A DNA stretch of 49,588 nucleotides from Candidatus Gastranaerophilales bacterium (GCA_910587245.1 CAJULX010000014.1:1-49588), one strand, 5' to 3'; counted from the first letter of the stretch, positions 8,548 through 16,950 are shown. Notes: a model not told the origin generated them from the letters alone. Program-made: numbers and translations.

Positions 8548-9438
8548 TTAGTTTTCTATTGTTAAATCCTGTTTTTTGGGGAAAAATTCAAGCGAATCAG
8601 TATAAGGATTAAGATATTGAAGCCATTTGCTAAACGAAGATGCTGAATATATACGGTGCTTGCATTCATTCATCAGTGAAAAATCAAGATAGCCGCGGGT
8701 TTCATCGTTTATATCCGCAAATTCAATATTATCAAGGGTTTTAAGGTATTCTTTAGCCCAATCTATGCTGTCAGAAAATATAAAAAATTTTGTTCCTTCA
8801 AGGTTTTCTGTCATATATTTTATTTTTTCAAGGATAAATTCAGGCTTTACAACGGGAATTTTTAAATTTAAATAATCACCCCGCCTAATATGCACGCCTA
8901 CAGGGTTTTTTACCGTTTTAATTTTTTGCAGCAGGGCAGAATTTTTTTCATCCAAAGGTTCTTTTAAAATAAATTGTCTGCGCATTTTTTCTTTAAAATT
9001 TTCATCATTAAATTCGGGTATCGGAGAGTAGCAATCGCAGACAGCGCCTTGATTCAGCCCGTATTTCAATACGTCATTATACGATACTGTTTTTGATAAA
9101 AAGGATGGTGTTTTCTTTGGATATAGCCCGTATTCCTTTCTAATTCTTGCCAGCACCTTATATAAGGAGTTAAAATAGGCTTTATTATTGAACAAAACAT
9201 TATTCAAAAGGTGCTTATAATAAGAAAATGGCGGGTTTTGGGCGATAAAAGCTTCAATATCTTCAATTGAAGCAAGCTCCATACAGGTATTAAATTTATC
9301 TAAAACAAAGGTTCTATCGAGGTTTTCATCCTTTGTAACAAGAAATTTTACCTCAAGCCCTTTATCTATAAGAAATTGAGCAAAAACATAATTTCCAATC
9401 TGGTTTCCAAGCCCGCTATGAGGGCATATTAACATCAT
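8548..9438 (-). CDS. Alpha-1,2-fucosyltransferase-like protein (GT11), copy 2
   Basis: GT11 enzymes transfer fucose from GDP-fucose to surface glycans. The N-terminus has SGLGNQIGNYVFAQF, matching the family GLGNQ motif, and HIRRGDY (183-189) is the GDP-fucose-binding HxRRxDY motif. The C-terminal half keeps the family pattern FFIFSDSIDWAKE and ECKHRIYSASSFSKW. The length of 296 is normal. Its start overlaps the stop of the upstream paralogue (9435-10394) by 4 nt, so the two are one operon. Some blocks are almost identical in DNA to the paralogue, others quite different, which points to tandem duplication with later gene conversion. The acceptor cannot be told. Confidence 0.85.
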   Translation of the reverse strand: MMLICPHSGLGNQIGNYVFAQFLIDKGLEVKFLVTKDENLDRTFVLDKFNTCMELASIEDIEAFIAQNPPFSYYKHLLNNVLFNNKAYFNSLYKVLARIRKEYGLYPKKTPSFLSKTVSYNDVLKYGLNQGAVCDCYSPIPEFNDENFKEKMRRQFILKEPLDEKNSALLQKIKTVKNPVGVHIRRGDYLNLKIPVVKPEFILEKIKYMTENLEGTKFFIFSDSIDWAKEYLKTLDNIEFADINDETRGYLDFSLMNECKHRIYSASSFSKWLQYLNPYTDSLEFFPKKQDLTIEN

Positions 9439-10394
9439 AAAACCCTGCTTTCTCTTGCAGCACAGTGCTTAACAATGTCTTTTTCCCCAAGCGTTTCTAC
9501 CTGCATATCAGAATCTTCGGGATAAAATTCCAAACTGCCCTCTTCGCCTGCTTTATAAGGGTTAAAATACTGTGCCCAGAGGCTGAACGTTGAATTTGAG
9601 TAAATTCTGTGGCGGCATTCATTAAAAAGTATAAAATCAAGATAGCCGCGGGTTTCATCGTTTATATCCGCAAATTCAATATTATCAAGGGTTTTAAGAT
9701 GCTCTTTTGCCCAGTCTATACCGTTTGAAAAAATGAAGAACCTTGCCCCGTCAAGGTTTTCAGTCATATATTTTATTTTTTCAAGGATAAATTCAGGCTT
9801 TACAACGGGAATACCATATTTCAGGAAGTCGCCCCGCCTGATATGCACCCCCACTGAGTTTTCAGTGTTTTTTATTTTTTCCAGCAAAGAGAGATTTTTT
9901 ATATCCATAAATCGCTCTCTCTCTCTAGAGAATAGGGTTTCCCGCATTTTTTCTTTAAAATTTTCATCGTTAAATTCGGGTATCGGAGAGTAGCAATCGC
10001 AGACTGCGCCTTGATTCAGCCCGTATTTTAATACGTCTTTATACGATACTATTTTTGACAGCAAAAACGGTGTTTTTTTAGGATATACCTGATATTCCAC
10101 CCTTATACGCTTTAAAAAATTCCATAAGTTATTCCGCCATATTTTATCAAAAATATTTTTGGTTAAAAGATTAAAAAGCAGACAGGGGCTTGTTTTTGCA
10201 CTTATAAATTTTTCAATATCGGCATGTTCGGCAAAATCCAATTCTATTCCTAATTTGTCTAAAACAATGTCCCTGCAATCATTTACACTGTTTGAAGCTA
10301 CAATTTTACATTCAATTCCTTTTTCTATAAGAAATTGAGCAAAAACATAATTTCCAATCTGGTTTCCAAGCCCGCCGTTTAAACAAATTAACAT
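9435..10394 (-). CDS. Alpha-1,2-fucosyltransferase-like protein (GT11), copy 1
   Basis: This 319-residue paralogue is the first gene of the fucosyltransferase pair. GGLGNQIGNYVFAQF (7-21) and HIRRGDF (184-190) are the GT11 signatures; the last position is Phe where the copy has Tyr. Residues 105-150 (YPKKTPFLLSKIVSYKD..., VCDCYSPIPEFNDENFKEK) are nearly identical to the downstream copy. It differs by an insert, SRERER (156-161), encoded by a (CT)6 dinucleotide run, and by a C-terminal extension of about 20 residues. TAAAAT ends 7 nt before the ATG and there is no ribosome site, so the mRNA is probably leaderless. The pathway is surface glycan fucosylation. Confidence 0.85.
   Translation of the reverse strand: MLICLNGGLGNQIGNYVFAQFLIEKGIECKIVASNSVNDCRDIVLDKLGIELDFAEHADIEKFISAKTSPCLLFNLLTKNIFDKIWRNNLWNFLKRIRVEYQVYPKKTPFLLSKIVSYKDVLKYGLNQGAVCDCYSPIPEFNDENFKEKMRETLFSRERERFMDIKNLSLLEKIKNTENSVGVHIRRGDFLKYGIPVVKPEFILEKIKYMTENLDGARFFIFSNGIDWAKEHLKTLDNIEFADINDETRGYLDFILFNECRHRIYSNSTFSLWAQYFNPYKAGEEGSLEFYPEDSDMQVETLGEKDIVKHCAARESRVL
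9915..9926. repeat. (CT)6 dinucleotide repeat inside a fucosyltransferase gene
   Basis: Six tandem CT units lie in the coding sequence of the upstream GT11 gene and encode Arg-Glu repeats on the minus strand. The paralogue lacks the run. Gain or loss of one unit would shift the frame upstream of the HIRRGDF motif. Confidence 0.8.
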
Positions 10395-10445
10395 AAAATT
10401 TATTTTATCATAAAAAACTCTGTCCCGTTAAACGCTTGATTTTAC

Positions 10446-12098
10446 TCACTTTTTAGCGTTTGCTTTTATGTAATCGGCTGTTTTTAAAAGGGTTTTCGGA
10501 ATATCCATTTTATCAGTTATTACCTCAATATAAGTAAATTTGCGGTTTTTTGACGTTGAAATTTTTGAAAGCGCCTCTTTGAGCTCATTTGAGGTGGAAA
10601 TTTTAAAATATTCAAAATTATCGCAAAATACCTCCGGAACCTTGGCATAATTCCATTTTGTAATATCGTTAAAAGGGTCGTTACTGTTGTTTGAGAGTAG
10701 TCTTTCTATCGTGTAACCGCAGTTATTAAGCACAATTACAACAGGTTTAATATCATATTTTGCCATATTTGCAAGCTCTTGCACCGTTAATTGATGAGAA
10801 CCTTCTCCTGTTAAAAGGATTGTGCGCTTACTCCTGTCTGCCATTGCGGCCCCGAATGATGCAGGGGTTGCCCAGCCTATCGAACCCCACATGGTCTGCG
10901 AAATGTAGTTTGAGCACGTTTTTAGTTTCATTTTTGAAGCAGAGAAAGATATAATGCCTGTTTCCGCCACAATTGTATCATTTTCTTTCAAAAAATCCTG
11001 AACGAGGGGAAAAATGTCATCCGTAACTATTGGTTTATTTGATGTTTCAATGGTTTTATAACCTTTAAAAACCTCATAAGATGCGGTTTTCGGGCAAATT
11101 TTATCCGAATTTAAAATCAACGTCATCAAATCATTTATCCAAACATCCTTATATACTGTGCCTTCCACAGTGGTGCAGCTTGTTTGAATGTTGATTTTAA
11201 AGCGGTTATCGGGTTTTACAATAAAACCCAGAGTATTAAGGTCTGAAAACAGCGTTCCCATGCACATTACAAGGTCAGAGCCTTCATAAATTATTTTAAA
11301 TTCTTCATCCCCGATTGCGCCATGGTTTATTCCGATATAATTTTTGTTATCTTCATCAATTAAACCTTTGCCCATAATCATTGAAGTGATTCTTATATTA
11401 AATTTGTTAACAAAATCATTCAATTCTTTTTGCAGGCGGAATCTTTTCATTAAATAATCAGTGATAATGAGCGGGTTTTTTGAGTTGTTCAAAAGCTCAA
11501 TAATCATGTCTGCTGCAGTTTTCAGGTTATCAGGGTCGGATTTTATTTCAATATCAGGGATATCATCATCAATTAAATATCCGCAAATATCAACGGGAAT
11601 TGCCACATAGACAGGCTTTTTGTATTTTACAAATGCTTCAAATACTCTGTCTATCTCGCTTTTGGCATTTTCTCCGGTTAAAAAAGCGGCGGCTGTAGTA
11701 ACATTAGAGTATATTCTCTCAAAAGCATAATAATCAGGGTCTGAAAAATTGTGATGGATAAGGGCATTTTCCTTTATTGAAGCGGTTTTTGGCACTCCCG
11801 TAATTTTCATAACGGGTACATTTTCGCTATATGCCCCTGCAATACCGTTTATAGCGCTTAATTCCCCCACGCCGAATGTTGTAATAACGGCGCCATAGCC
11901 CTTTATTCTTGCATATCCGTCTGCTGCATAGGCTGCATTCAGCTCATTAGTGCAGTTTACCCAGTTTGTATCAGGATTATTTACAACAGAATCAAGAATA
12001 TTAAAATTATAATCCCCGGGCAGCCCGAAAACATCGGTAATACCGAGTTTTACAAGTCTTTTTACAATATAATCCGATACTTTTATTTTCCCGCTCAT
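10446..12098 (-). CDS. pdc: Pyruvate decarboxylase / indolepyruvate decarboxylase family (TPP enzyme)
   Basis: It decarboxylates a 2-oxo acid, most likely pyruvate, to the aldehyde. The N-terminal domain carries catalytic Glu52 in NELNAAYAADGYAR and the His pair at 115-116 (LIHHNF), which separates Pdc/IpdC from acetolactate synthase. The C-terminal TPP and metal site reads GEGSHQLTVQE ... LNNCGYTIE; the usual second residue is Asp (GDGS), so Glu here is a small departure. The length of 550 is normal. GGAG precedes the ATG. An iron alcohol dehydrogenase lies at 14012, so the pair would give acetaldehyde and then ethanol. Indolepyruvate or branched 2-oxo acids remain possible substrates. Confidence 0.88.
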   Translation of the reverse strand: MSGKIKVSDYIVKRLVKLGITDVFGLPGDYNFNILDSVVNNPDTNWVNCTNELNAAYAADGYARIKGYGAVITTFGVGELSAINGIAGAYSENVPVMKITGVPKTASIKENALIHHNFSDPDYYAFERIYSNVTTAAAFLTGENAKSEIDRVFEAFVKYKKPVYVAIPVDICGYLIDDDIPDIEIKSDPDNLKTAADMIIELLNNSKNPLIITDYLMKRFRLQKELNDFVNKFNIRITSMIMGKGLIDEDNKNYIGINHGAIGDEEFKIIYEGSDLVMCMGTLFSDLNTLGFIVKPDNRFKINIQTSCTTVEGTVYKDVWINDLMTLILNSDKICPKTASYEVFKGYKTIETSNKPIVTDDIFPLVQDFLKENDTIVAETGIISFSASKMKLKTCSNYISQTMWGSIGWATPASFGAAMADRSKRTILLTGEGSHQLTVQELANMAKYDIKPVVIVLNNCGYTIERLLSNNSNDPFNDITKWNYAKVPEVFCDNFEYFKISTSNELKEALSKISTSKNRKFTYIEVITDKMDIPKTLLKTADYIKANAKK

Positions 12099-12207
12099 TT
12101 TATTTCTCCAATTTATTTACTACATTTGTAATATAAATAATATTATAAATCAAGTGTTAATTATGTTACAATTTAATTTAAAGATTTAAAAAAGGAAATT
12201 ACCCATA

Positions 12208-13134
12208 ATGGGCATAGAAACAAGTATTCCGGTAGTTTATATCACGGATAATAATTATACAATGCCTACTGTTGTATCAATTACATCTCTTTTAAAAAAT
12301 GCCGAAAACCCGCCTGAAATATATGTTTTAGGGGTTGATTTATCGGATGAAAACAGCAAAATTTTTAAAGAATTTAACGGGATTGAACTTTTAAATCTGG
12401 AAAATAAGTATGCGGATTTAAACACGGCAGAAACTTATGTTTCAAAAGCAGCACTTTTTAAATTTGATTTAGCAGAAATATTTACTCAATACGATAAAAT
12501 TTTATACATTGACTGCGACACTTTAATTCTGGATGATTTACGCCAATTTTTAAAAGCTGATATTAAGGATGTTTACGCGTGTGTTATCAAAGATTGTGTA
12601 GGAGAAATTATTCAAAATGATTGTGAAAGATTAAATATTAAAAATTATTTTAATTCAGGAGTAATGCTTCTAAATGCTGAAAAAATGAGGCAGGATAATA
12701 TAAAAGAAAAGCTTTTTTGCGATATAAAATCAAATCTGAACACAAGAAAATATATGGAACAGGATGTATTAAATGTGGTATTTAATAACTGTGTAAGGTT
12801 TTCAATACCTGATTTTAATTATATGGTAACAAACAAAAAATTAATGACAAAAACCGTAGAAAAATTTTACGGGGTTAAAAAAATTAAACCGAAAATTATT
12901 CATTTTACATCTTTTAAGCCCTGGGATTATAAAAAAATTCCATATTATAAAGAATGGATCAAGTATTATAATTTAAGTCTTTTTAAAGATAAAAAATTGA
13001 ACTTGAAAGAAAATCCCGAAAAATTTGCATTATATAAAAAGCAGCCGTTTAATGACAGATGGGTTGTGGATTTTTTGGGAATAAGATTCAGCTATAAAAA
13101 GGGCGGCAAGGATTTCAGGCTTTTTTATCCTTAA
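12208..13134 (+). CDS. Glycosyltransferase family 8 protein
   Basis: GT8 enzymes are retaining galactosyl- or glucosyltransferases of LPS cores and related glycans. The protein starts with IPVVYITDNNYTMPTVVSI. It has the metal-binding DxD motif in YIDCDTL (DCD 102-104), NSGVMLLN (about 151-158) and a second His-containing site, IIHFTSFKPW (about 235-244). The length of 308 fits. A basic C-terminal tail (RFSYKKGGKDFRLFY) may hold it at the inner membrane. AAGGA precedes the ATG, and the start diverges from pdc. No sugar donor can be assigned. Confidence 0.88.
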   Translation: MGIETSIPVVYITDNNYTMPTVVSITSLLKNAENPPEIYVLGVDLSDENSKIFKEFNGIELLNLENKYADLNTAETYVSKAALFKFDLAEIFTQYDKILYIDCDTLILDDLRQFLKADIKDVYACVIKDCVGEIIQNDCERLNIKNYFNSGVMLLNAEKMRQDNIKEKLFCDIKSNLNTRKYMEQDVLNVVFNNCVRFSIPDFNYMVTNKKLMTKTVEKFYGVKKIKPKIIHFTSFKPWDYKKIPYYKEWIKYYNLSLFKDKKLNLKENPEKFALYKKQPFNDRWVVDFLGIRFSYKKGGKDFRLFYP

Positions 13135-13209
13135 AAAAAGAAACATTGTAAAAAATGTTAAAATTTGTTATTATTTCAAAATAAATTATTCAAACAGGGT
13201 TTATAAAAG

Positions 13210-13980
13210 GTGCATTTTTTCAATAAAAAGCTTGATATTATAAAATTATTTAGAAATATCAACAATTTAGATAAATATTATAATGACCTTTCTAAAAAAC
13301 TTGATTATACCCTGCTTGTACAAAGCACGGGAAACCTTCACAGAGAAGTATTTTCAAAATACAAAAACATAAACAGGGGCAAAGATGTTGTTTTAATTGC
13401 AACAGGGTCTTCACTTAAGGATTTTAAACCCCTTGAAAATGCTGTATACATTGGTGTAAACAGGGCTTTTCAATACAATAAAATAAAATTTGATTATATG
13501 TTTTTACAGGATTATTCGGGTTCTAAAGATTATATTGAAGATTTTTTAAATTATGAACCTGAATATACAAAAAAATTTCTGGGCTTTACGGATTTTAAAT
13601 ACACTAAACACTGCATAATACCTGAAAAATACTCTTCATATAAAAATGTTGAAAGATATTATACGGCAAGCCGTTTACTAAAAGAAAATTTCACTTTTGA
13701 TATAACCGCAGAGCCTTTTTATGACAGATATTCAATAGTTTTCCCCGCCATGCAGTTTATTTTATGGACTCATCCCGATAAAATCTATATTGCAGGCTGC
13801 GACTGCGATTTAAACGGGTATTACGATGATAAATCATCTAAAAATAACCTTGAAGTTAATGAAATTATTGAGGGGTGGAAAGATTTAAAACTTTTTATTG
13901 AAACATACTATCCTGATATCGAAATAATTTCCGTTAACCCGAAAGGGCTGAAGGGATTATTTAAAGACGAATATTGCTAA
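13210..13980 (+). CDS. Glycan-related transferase, GT42/DUF115-like (tentative)
   Basis: This 256-residue protein starts at GTG 13210; the codon two before it is TAA, so no longer version exists. From residue 57 the pattern KDVVLIATGSSLKDFKPLENAVYIGVNRAF is like the nucleotide-binding start of sialyltransferase GT42 and DUF115/MAF-type flagellar glycosylation proteins, where GxGPSL precedes a short spacer and a conserved CN or VN. A later stretch, YIAGCDCDLNGYYDD, is also typical of these proteins. It follows the GT8 gene by 75 nt and precedes Fe-ADH. A role in surface glycan decoration is likely; the exact family is uncertain. Confidence 0.5.
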   Translation: MHFFNKKLDIIKLFRNINNLDKYYNDLSKKLDYTLLVQSTGNLHREVFSKYKNINRGKDVVLIATGSSLKDFKPLENAVYIGVNRAFQYNKIKFDYMFLQDYSGSKDYIEDFLNYEPEYTKKFLGFTDFKYTKHCIIPEKYSSYKNVERYYTASRLLKENFTFDITAEPFYDRYSIVFPAMQFILWTHPDKIYIAGCDCDLNGYYDDKSSKNNLEVNEIIEGWKDLKLFIETYYPDIEIISVNPKGLKGLFKDEYC

Positions 13981-14011
13981 ATATTATTTTTAAAAGAAAG
14001 GGGCGCAAAAT

Positions 14012-15220
14012 ATGTGGGAAAAAGACGTGAACATCAATGAAGTAAAAGAAATACTTACAAAATCAAAGGTGTATTTCGGTATAGGCGCAATTAAAAAAAT
14101 CGATGAAATTTCAGCAGACCTTAAAAATAAAGGGATTGATAAAGTAATTGTTATTTCAGGAAAAGGCGCTTATAAAATAACAGGGGCGTGGGATTATGTT
14201 GAAGAGGCGCTTAAAAAGCACGGTATAGGATATGTTAATTATGCAAAAGTAACTCCAAACCCCACAACAGACGGTATTGACGAAGCAACGGCGCTTGCAA
14301 AAGAATTCGGCGCAAAAGCAGTAATTGCAATAGGCGGCGGAAGTGCTATCGATACAGGTAAAAGTGTTGCAATTTTAATGGAATATAAAAATGAAACAGG
14401 GGCAAGCCTTTATGAATACAAATTCAGCCCCGAAAAGGCTGCACCGATTGTTGCAATTAATTTAACCCACGGCACGGGAACCGAAGTAAACCGTTTTGCG
14501 GTTGCAACACTGTTAGAAAAAAATTATAAACCCGCAATTGCCTATGACTGCATATATCCGACATATTCAATTGACGATCCTGCTTTAATGACAAAGCTTT
14601 CAAGTAATCAAACTCTTTATGTTTCGGTAGATGCGGTTAATCACGTTGTAGAGGGCGCAACATCAAAAGTGGCTTCACCATACGCCATAACCCTTGCAAA
14701 AGAAACAATCCGCCTTGTTGCAGAATATTTACCTCTTGCAATTAAAAACCCTGAAGATCTAGAAGCAAGATATTATCTTCTTTATGCTTCATTATTAGGC
14801 GGAATTTGCTTTGATAACGGTCTTTTACACTATACCCATGCGCTTGAACATCCGCTTAGCGCCATTAAGCCTGATTTATCCCATGGTTTAGGGCTTGCAA
14901 TGCTTCTGCCGTCAGTTGTTAACTGCATTTATAAAGATAAAGCCGCAACTTTGGCGGATATTCTGGCACCCATTGTACCGGGTTTAAAGGGTGAAGCAAA
15001 TGAGGCTTTAACAGCTGCAAAAGGGGTTCAAAAGTGGCTTTTTGATATCGGGGTGAAAGAAAAACTTGAAGATTTAGGTTTTAAAGCTGATGATATCAAA
15101 AAATTAACAAATCTTGCCTTTGAAACGCCTTCTCTTGGAATGCTTTTAGGCTTAGCACCAAATGAAGCGGACGAAAAAACCGTTTGCGGAATTTATGAAA
15201 CCTCAATGAAACCTATGTAA
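14012..15220 (+). CDS. Iron-containing alcohol dehydrogenase
   Basis: It reduces aldehydes to alcohols with NAD(P)H; with the pyruvate decarboxylase at 10446-12098 it would make ethanol and regenerate NAD. The nucleotide loop is IGGGSAIDTGKSVAI (about 107-121). The metal ligands lie in SVDAVNHVVEG, HYTHALEHPLSA and DLSHGLGLAMLLP (one Asp and three His). The length of 402 is normal for group III ADH. AAAGGGG before the ATG is a clear ribosome site. A strong terminator follows directly, so the gene ends its transcription unit. Confidence 0.93.
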   Translation: MWEKDVNINEVKEILTKSKVYFGIGAIKKIDEISADLKNKGIDKVIVISGKGAYKITGAWDYVEEALKKHGIGYVNYAKVTPNPTTDGIDEATALAKEFGAKAVIAIGGGSAIDTGKSVAILMEYKNETGASLYEYKFSPEKAAPIVAINLTHGTGTEVNRFAVATLLEKNYKPAIAYDCIYPTYSIDDPALMTKLSSNQTLYVSVDAVNHVVEGATSKVASPYAITLAKETIRLVAEYLPLAIKNPEDLEARYYLLYASLLGGICFDNGLLHYTHALEHPLSAIKPDLSHGLGLAMLLPSVVNCIYKDKAATLADILAPIVPGLKGEANEALTAAKGVQKWLFDIGVKEKLEDLGFKADDIKKLTNLAFETPSLGMLLGLAPNEADEKTVCGIYETSMKPM

Positions 15221-15240
15221 AATTAGGGTTTAAATATTTT

Positions 15241-15274
15241 AAAACGGCAGAAATTATCCATCTGCCGTTTTTTA
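15241..15274 (+). terminator. Terminator of the alcohol dehydrogenase gene
   Basis: An 11-bp inverted repeat (AAAACGGCAGA with TCTGCCGTTTT) with a 9-nt loop is followed by Ts. It also ends the convergent small gene, whose stop lies at 15272-15274, so it probably serves both strands. Confidence 0.88.
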
Positions 15275-15466
15275 TTTTTCAAAGATTTTTGTTATGTCAT
15301 TTATTTTATTATTTAAAATATTTATTATGGGAATTAGTTCATAATCTTTATCTTTTACCCATATATTCAGCATTTTTACTATTGATTCAATTTCGTTAAA
15401 TTTATCGTTATCGTTAATACATGCCAGCTTATTTGCAATTCTATTATAATCATTGTTATTTTGCGT
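15272..15466 (-). CDS. Small acidic helical protein, 64 aa, with apparent ACG start
   Basis: A frame of 64 codons (TQNNNDYNRIANKL... ending NDITKIFEK) lies behind a full GGAGG sequence (plus-strand CCTCC at 15471-15475). The codon where ATG is expected is ACG (15464-15466), and no ATG, GTG or TTG is in frame near the ribosome site. Either ACG is used inefficiently or a point mutation has damaged the start. Composition and two-helix layout resemble the small proteins at 471-644 and 25880-26059. It diverges from an XRE regulator at 15533. I do not know its function. Confidence 0.4.
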   Translation of the reverse strand, partial: TQNNNDYNRIANKLACINDNDKFNEIESIVKMLNIWVKDKDYELIPIINILNNKINDITKIFEK

Positions 15467-15482
15467 AATTCCTCCTTTTTTC

Positions 15483-15499
15483 CCACGCAGAGAGCGTGG
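15483..15499. other. Hairpin between a small ORF and the XRE gene
   Basis: CCACGC and GCGTGG pair around AGAGA, between the two divergent start regions. It could be an operator for the XRE protein or the 5' end of the minus-strand leader. Confidence 0.4.
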
Positions 15500-15532
15500 A
15501 TTTTAAAATAAATTTAACATTGACATAAAATA

Positions 15533-15751
15533 ATGACAAGCAAAAAAGACAATCTTGCAGAAAAAATCGGAAACAACATCAAAATATTCAGAAAAAAATT
15601 GCGCCTTACGCAGTTTGAACTCAGTATTCAAGCTGATATTGCAGAAAACTATTTGCAATCTATAGAAGTTGGCAGAAGAAAGCCGAGCTTAGATATGTTA
15701 GAAAAGATTGCAAAAGCTCTTAAGGTTGAATTATACGAACTGCTTAAATAG
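15533..15751 (+). CDS. XRE-family transcriptional regulator, 72 aa
   Basis: A minimal Cro/CI-type helix-turn-helix protein. Residues 9-66 read IGNNIKIFRKKLRLTQFELSIQADIAENYLQSIEVGRRKPSLDMLEKIAKALKVE in pattern, with LTQFELS as helix 2, ENYLQSIEVG as the recognition helix, and RRKPSLDMLEKIAKAL completing the domain. No Shine-Dalgarno sequence precedes the ATG. It diverges from the small protein at 15272-15466 with a CCACGC/GCGTGG inverted repeat between them, so it probably controls that pair. It resembles phage and toxin-antitoxin repressors. Confidence 0.85.
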   Translation: MTSKKDNLAEKIGNNIKIFRKKLRLTQFELSIQADIAENYLQSIEVGRRKPSLDMLEKIAKALKVELYELLK

Positions 15752-15791
15752 ATTATTAATTTTTATATAAAGCCTGTATTAATAAAAATAA

Positions 15792-15863
15792 AGCCGCTAG
15801 ACTTAGCGGCTACTAGACTTGGGGAGGAGGTTTTGAGTGAGAGCTCAATTGCTCTCATATTAA
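15792..15863 (+). promoter_or_regulatory. Structured leader with strong ribosome site and possible 8-codon leader peptide
   Basis: The 304-nt gap before the methyltransferase gene holds a perfect hairpin AGCCGCTA-GACT-TAGCGGCT (15792-15811), a repeated CTAGACTT (15797 and 15813), a strong GGGGAGGAGG (15821-15830) and, 6 nt on, GTG (15837) opening only eight codons to TAA (15861-15863). A second hairpin, TGAGAGC/GCTCTCA (15838-15857), covers that start. Nothing longer is open behind this ribosome site. The rest of the gap (15864-16056) shows AT-rich sequence with a possible promoter (TTGATT...TATATA around 15962-15992) and CTCC/GGGAG pairing near 16000. Confidence 0.35.
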
Positions 15864-16056
15864 AGTTTTCGGCAGGTTAAATTTTTTCTTTACGGCTAAT
15901 CTTTCAATATCCACCGTATGGATGAGATTTTATTAAAATGTTGATTTTCTACATTAACAGGTTGATTTAAAATACTGAACAATTATATATACTACTCCAA
16001 TGTAGGGGAGCATGTATCTTAAAATTTACCCCTAAAATTTGGAGGAGAGAAAAATA

Positions 16057-16941
16057 ATGGCAAAAAGTGTTTCCAAAAAAAATATAAAAACTGCTGAAAA
16101 TCAGGGTTTAAGAGTGGTTTCCACCCCAAAAACAAAACCCTATAACGATATAGATTTAAATAATTGGAAACTTTATTCACATATTAAAACAGGCTCTCTG
16201 TGGGAGTTTCAATCACGTGATAAATCAAACGGTCATTCTTACGATTACCACGGAAATTATATTCCGCAGATTGCAACCCAGCTTTTTGAAAGATTTACAA
16301 AGAAAAATGATATTATTGTGGATTTATTTTTCGGAAGCGGCACAAGCGCCATTGAAGCTTTAAATATGGAAAGAAAATGCATAGGCGTTGAATTAAAGCA
16401 GGAAATGGTAAATTATGTATCGGAAAAATTTTCCAAAAAAGAACTTGTAACTGATGTAAATATTATTTGCGGCGATTCAACAAGCGACGAAACAAAGGCA
16501 AAAGTGCAGGCAAGGCTTGAAATTATGGGTAAAGAACAGGGAAAAGACAAGGCCCAGTTTGTTGTTTTGCACCCGCCTTATGATGATATTATTAAATTTT
16601 CGGAAAAACCCGAGGATTTATCAAACTGCGCCACAACGGAAGAATTTTACAATCTGTTTGAAAAAGTGGCTAAAAATGCTTATGATTTGCTTGAAAAGGG
16701 CAGATTCGCGGCACTCATCATAGGAGATGAATACAAAAATTCAAGAGTAATTCCTCTTGGCTTTGAATGCATGAAACGTATGGAAAATGTTGGTTTTGTA
16801 ACAAAAGCCATTGTTGTAAAAAATATAACGGGAAATGAAAAAGCTAAAGGCAAAACCGCTAATTTATGGCGCTACAGAGCACTTGCTGGCGGCTTTAACA
16901 TCTTTGAACATGAATATATCATGACCTTTCAAAAGGTGTAA
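16057..16941 (+). CDS. DNA methyltransferase, N4-cytosine/N6-adenine type
   Basis: The start is set by GGAGGAG (16041-16047) 9 nt before ATG 16057; an in-frame TTG further up lies over this site and is not credible. The 294-residue protein has the SAM-binding motif I DLFFGSGTSAIEA (89-101), an acidic strand end GVEL (110-113) and the catalytic HPPYDD (172-177). Motif I precedes the PPY motif, and the spacer is short. No restriction nuclease of a standard family adjoins it; instead a 148-residue probable BECR-fold nuclease follows 9 nt downstream. Orphan or phage-derived methylation is possible. Amino-methyltransferase class is confident, specificity unknown. Confidence 0.8.
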   Translation: MAKSVSKKNIKTAENQGLRVVSTPKTKPYNDIDLNNWKLYSHIKTGSLWEFQSRDKSNGHSYDYHGNYIPQIATQLFERFTKKNDIIVDLFFGSGTSAIEALNMERKCIGVELKQEMVNYVSEKFSKKELVTDVNIICGDSTSDETKAKVQARLEIMGKEQGKDKAQFVVLHPPYDDIIKFSEKPEDLSNCATTEEFYNLFEKVAKNAYDLLEKGRFAALIIGDEYKNSRVIPLGFECMKRMENVGFVTKAIVVKNITGNEKAKGKTANLWRYRALAGGFNIFEHEYIMTFQKV

Positions 16942-16950
16942 ATAACTTCA

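Noticed and set aside
16039..16056. Upstream TTG start of the DNA methyltransferase
   Set aside because: That codon lies on the ribosome site GGAGGAG, which correctly serves ATG 16057.
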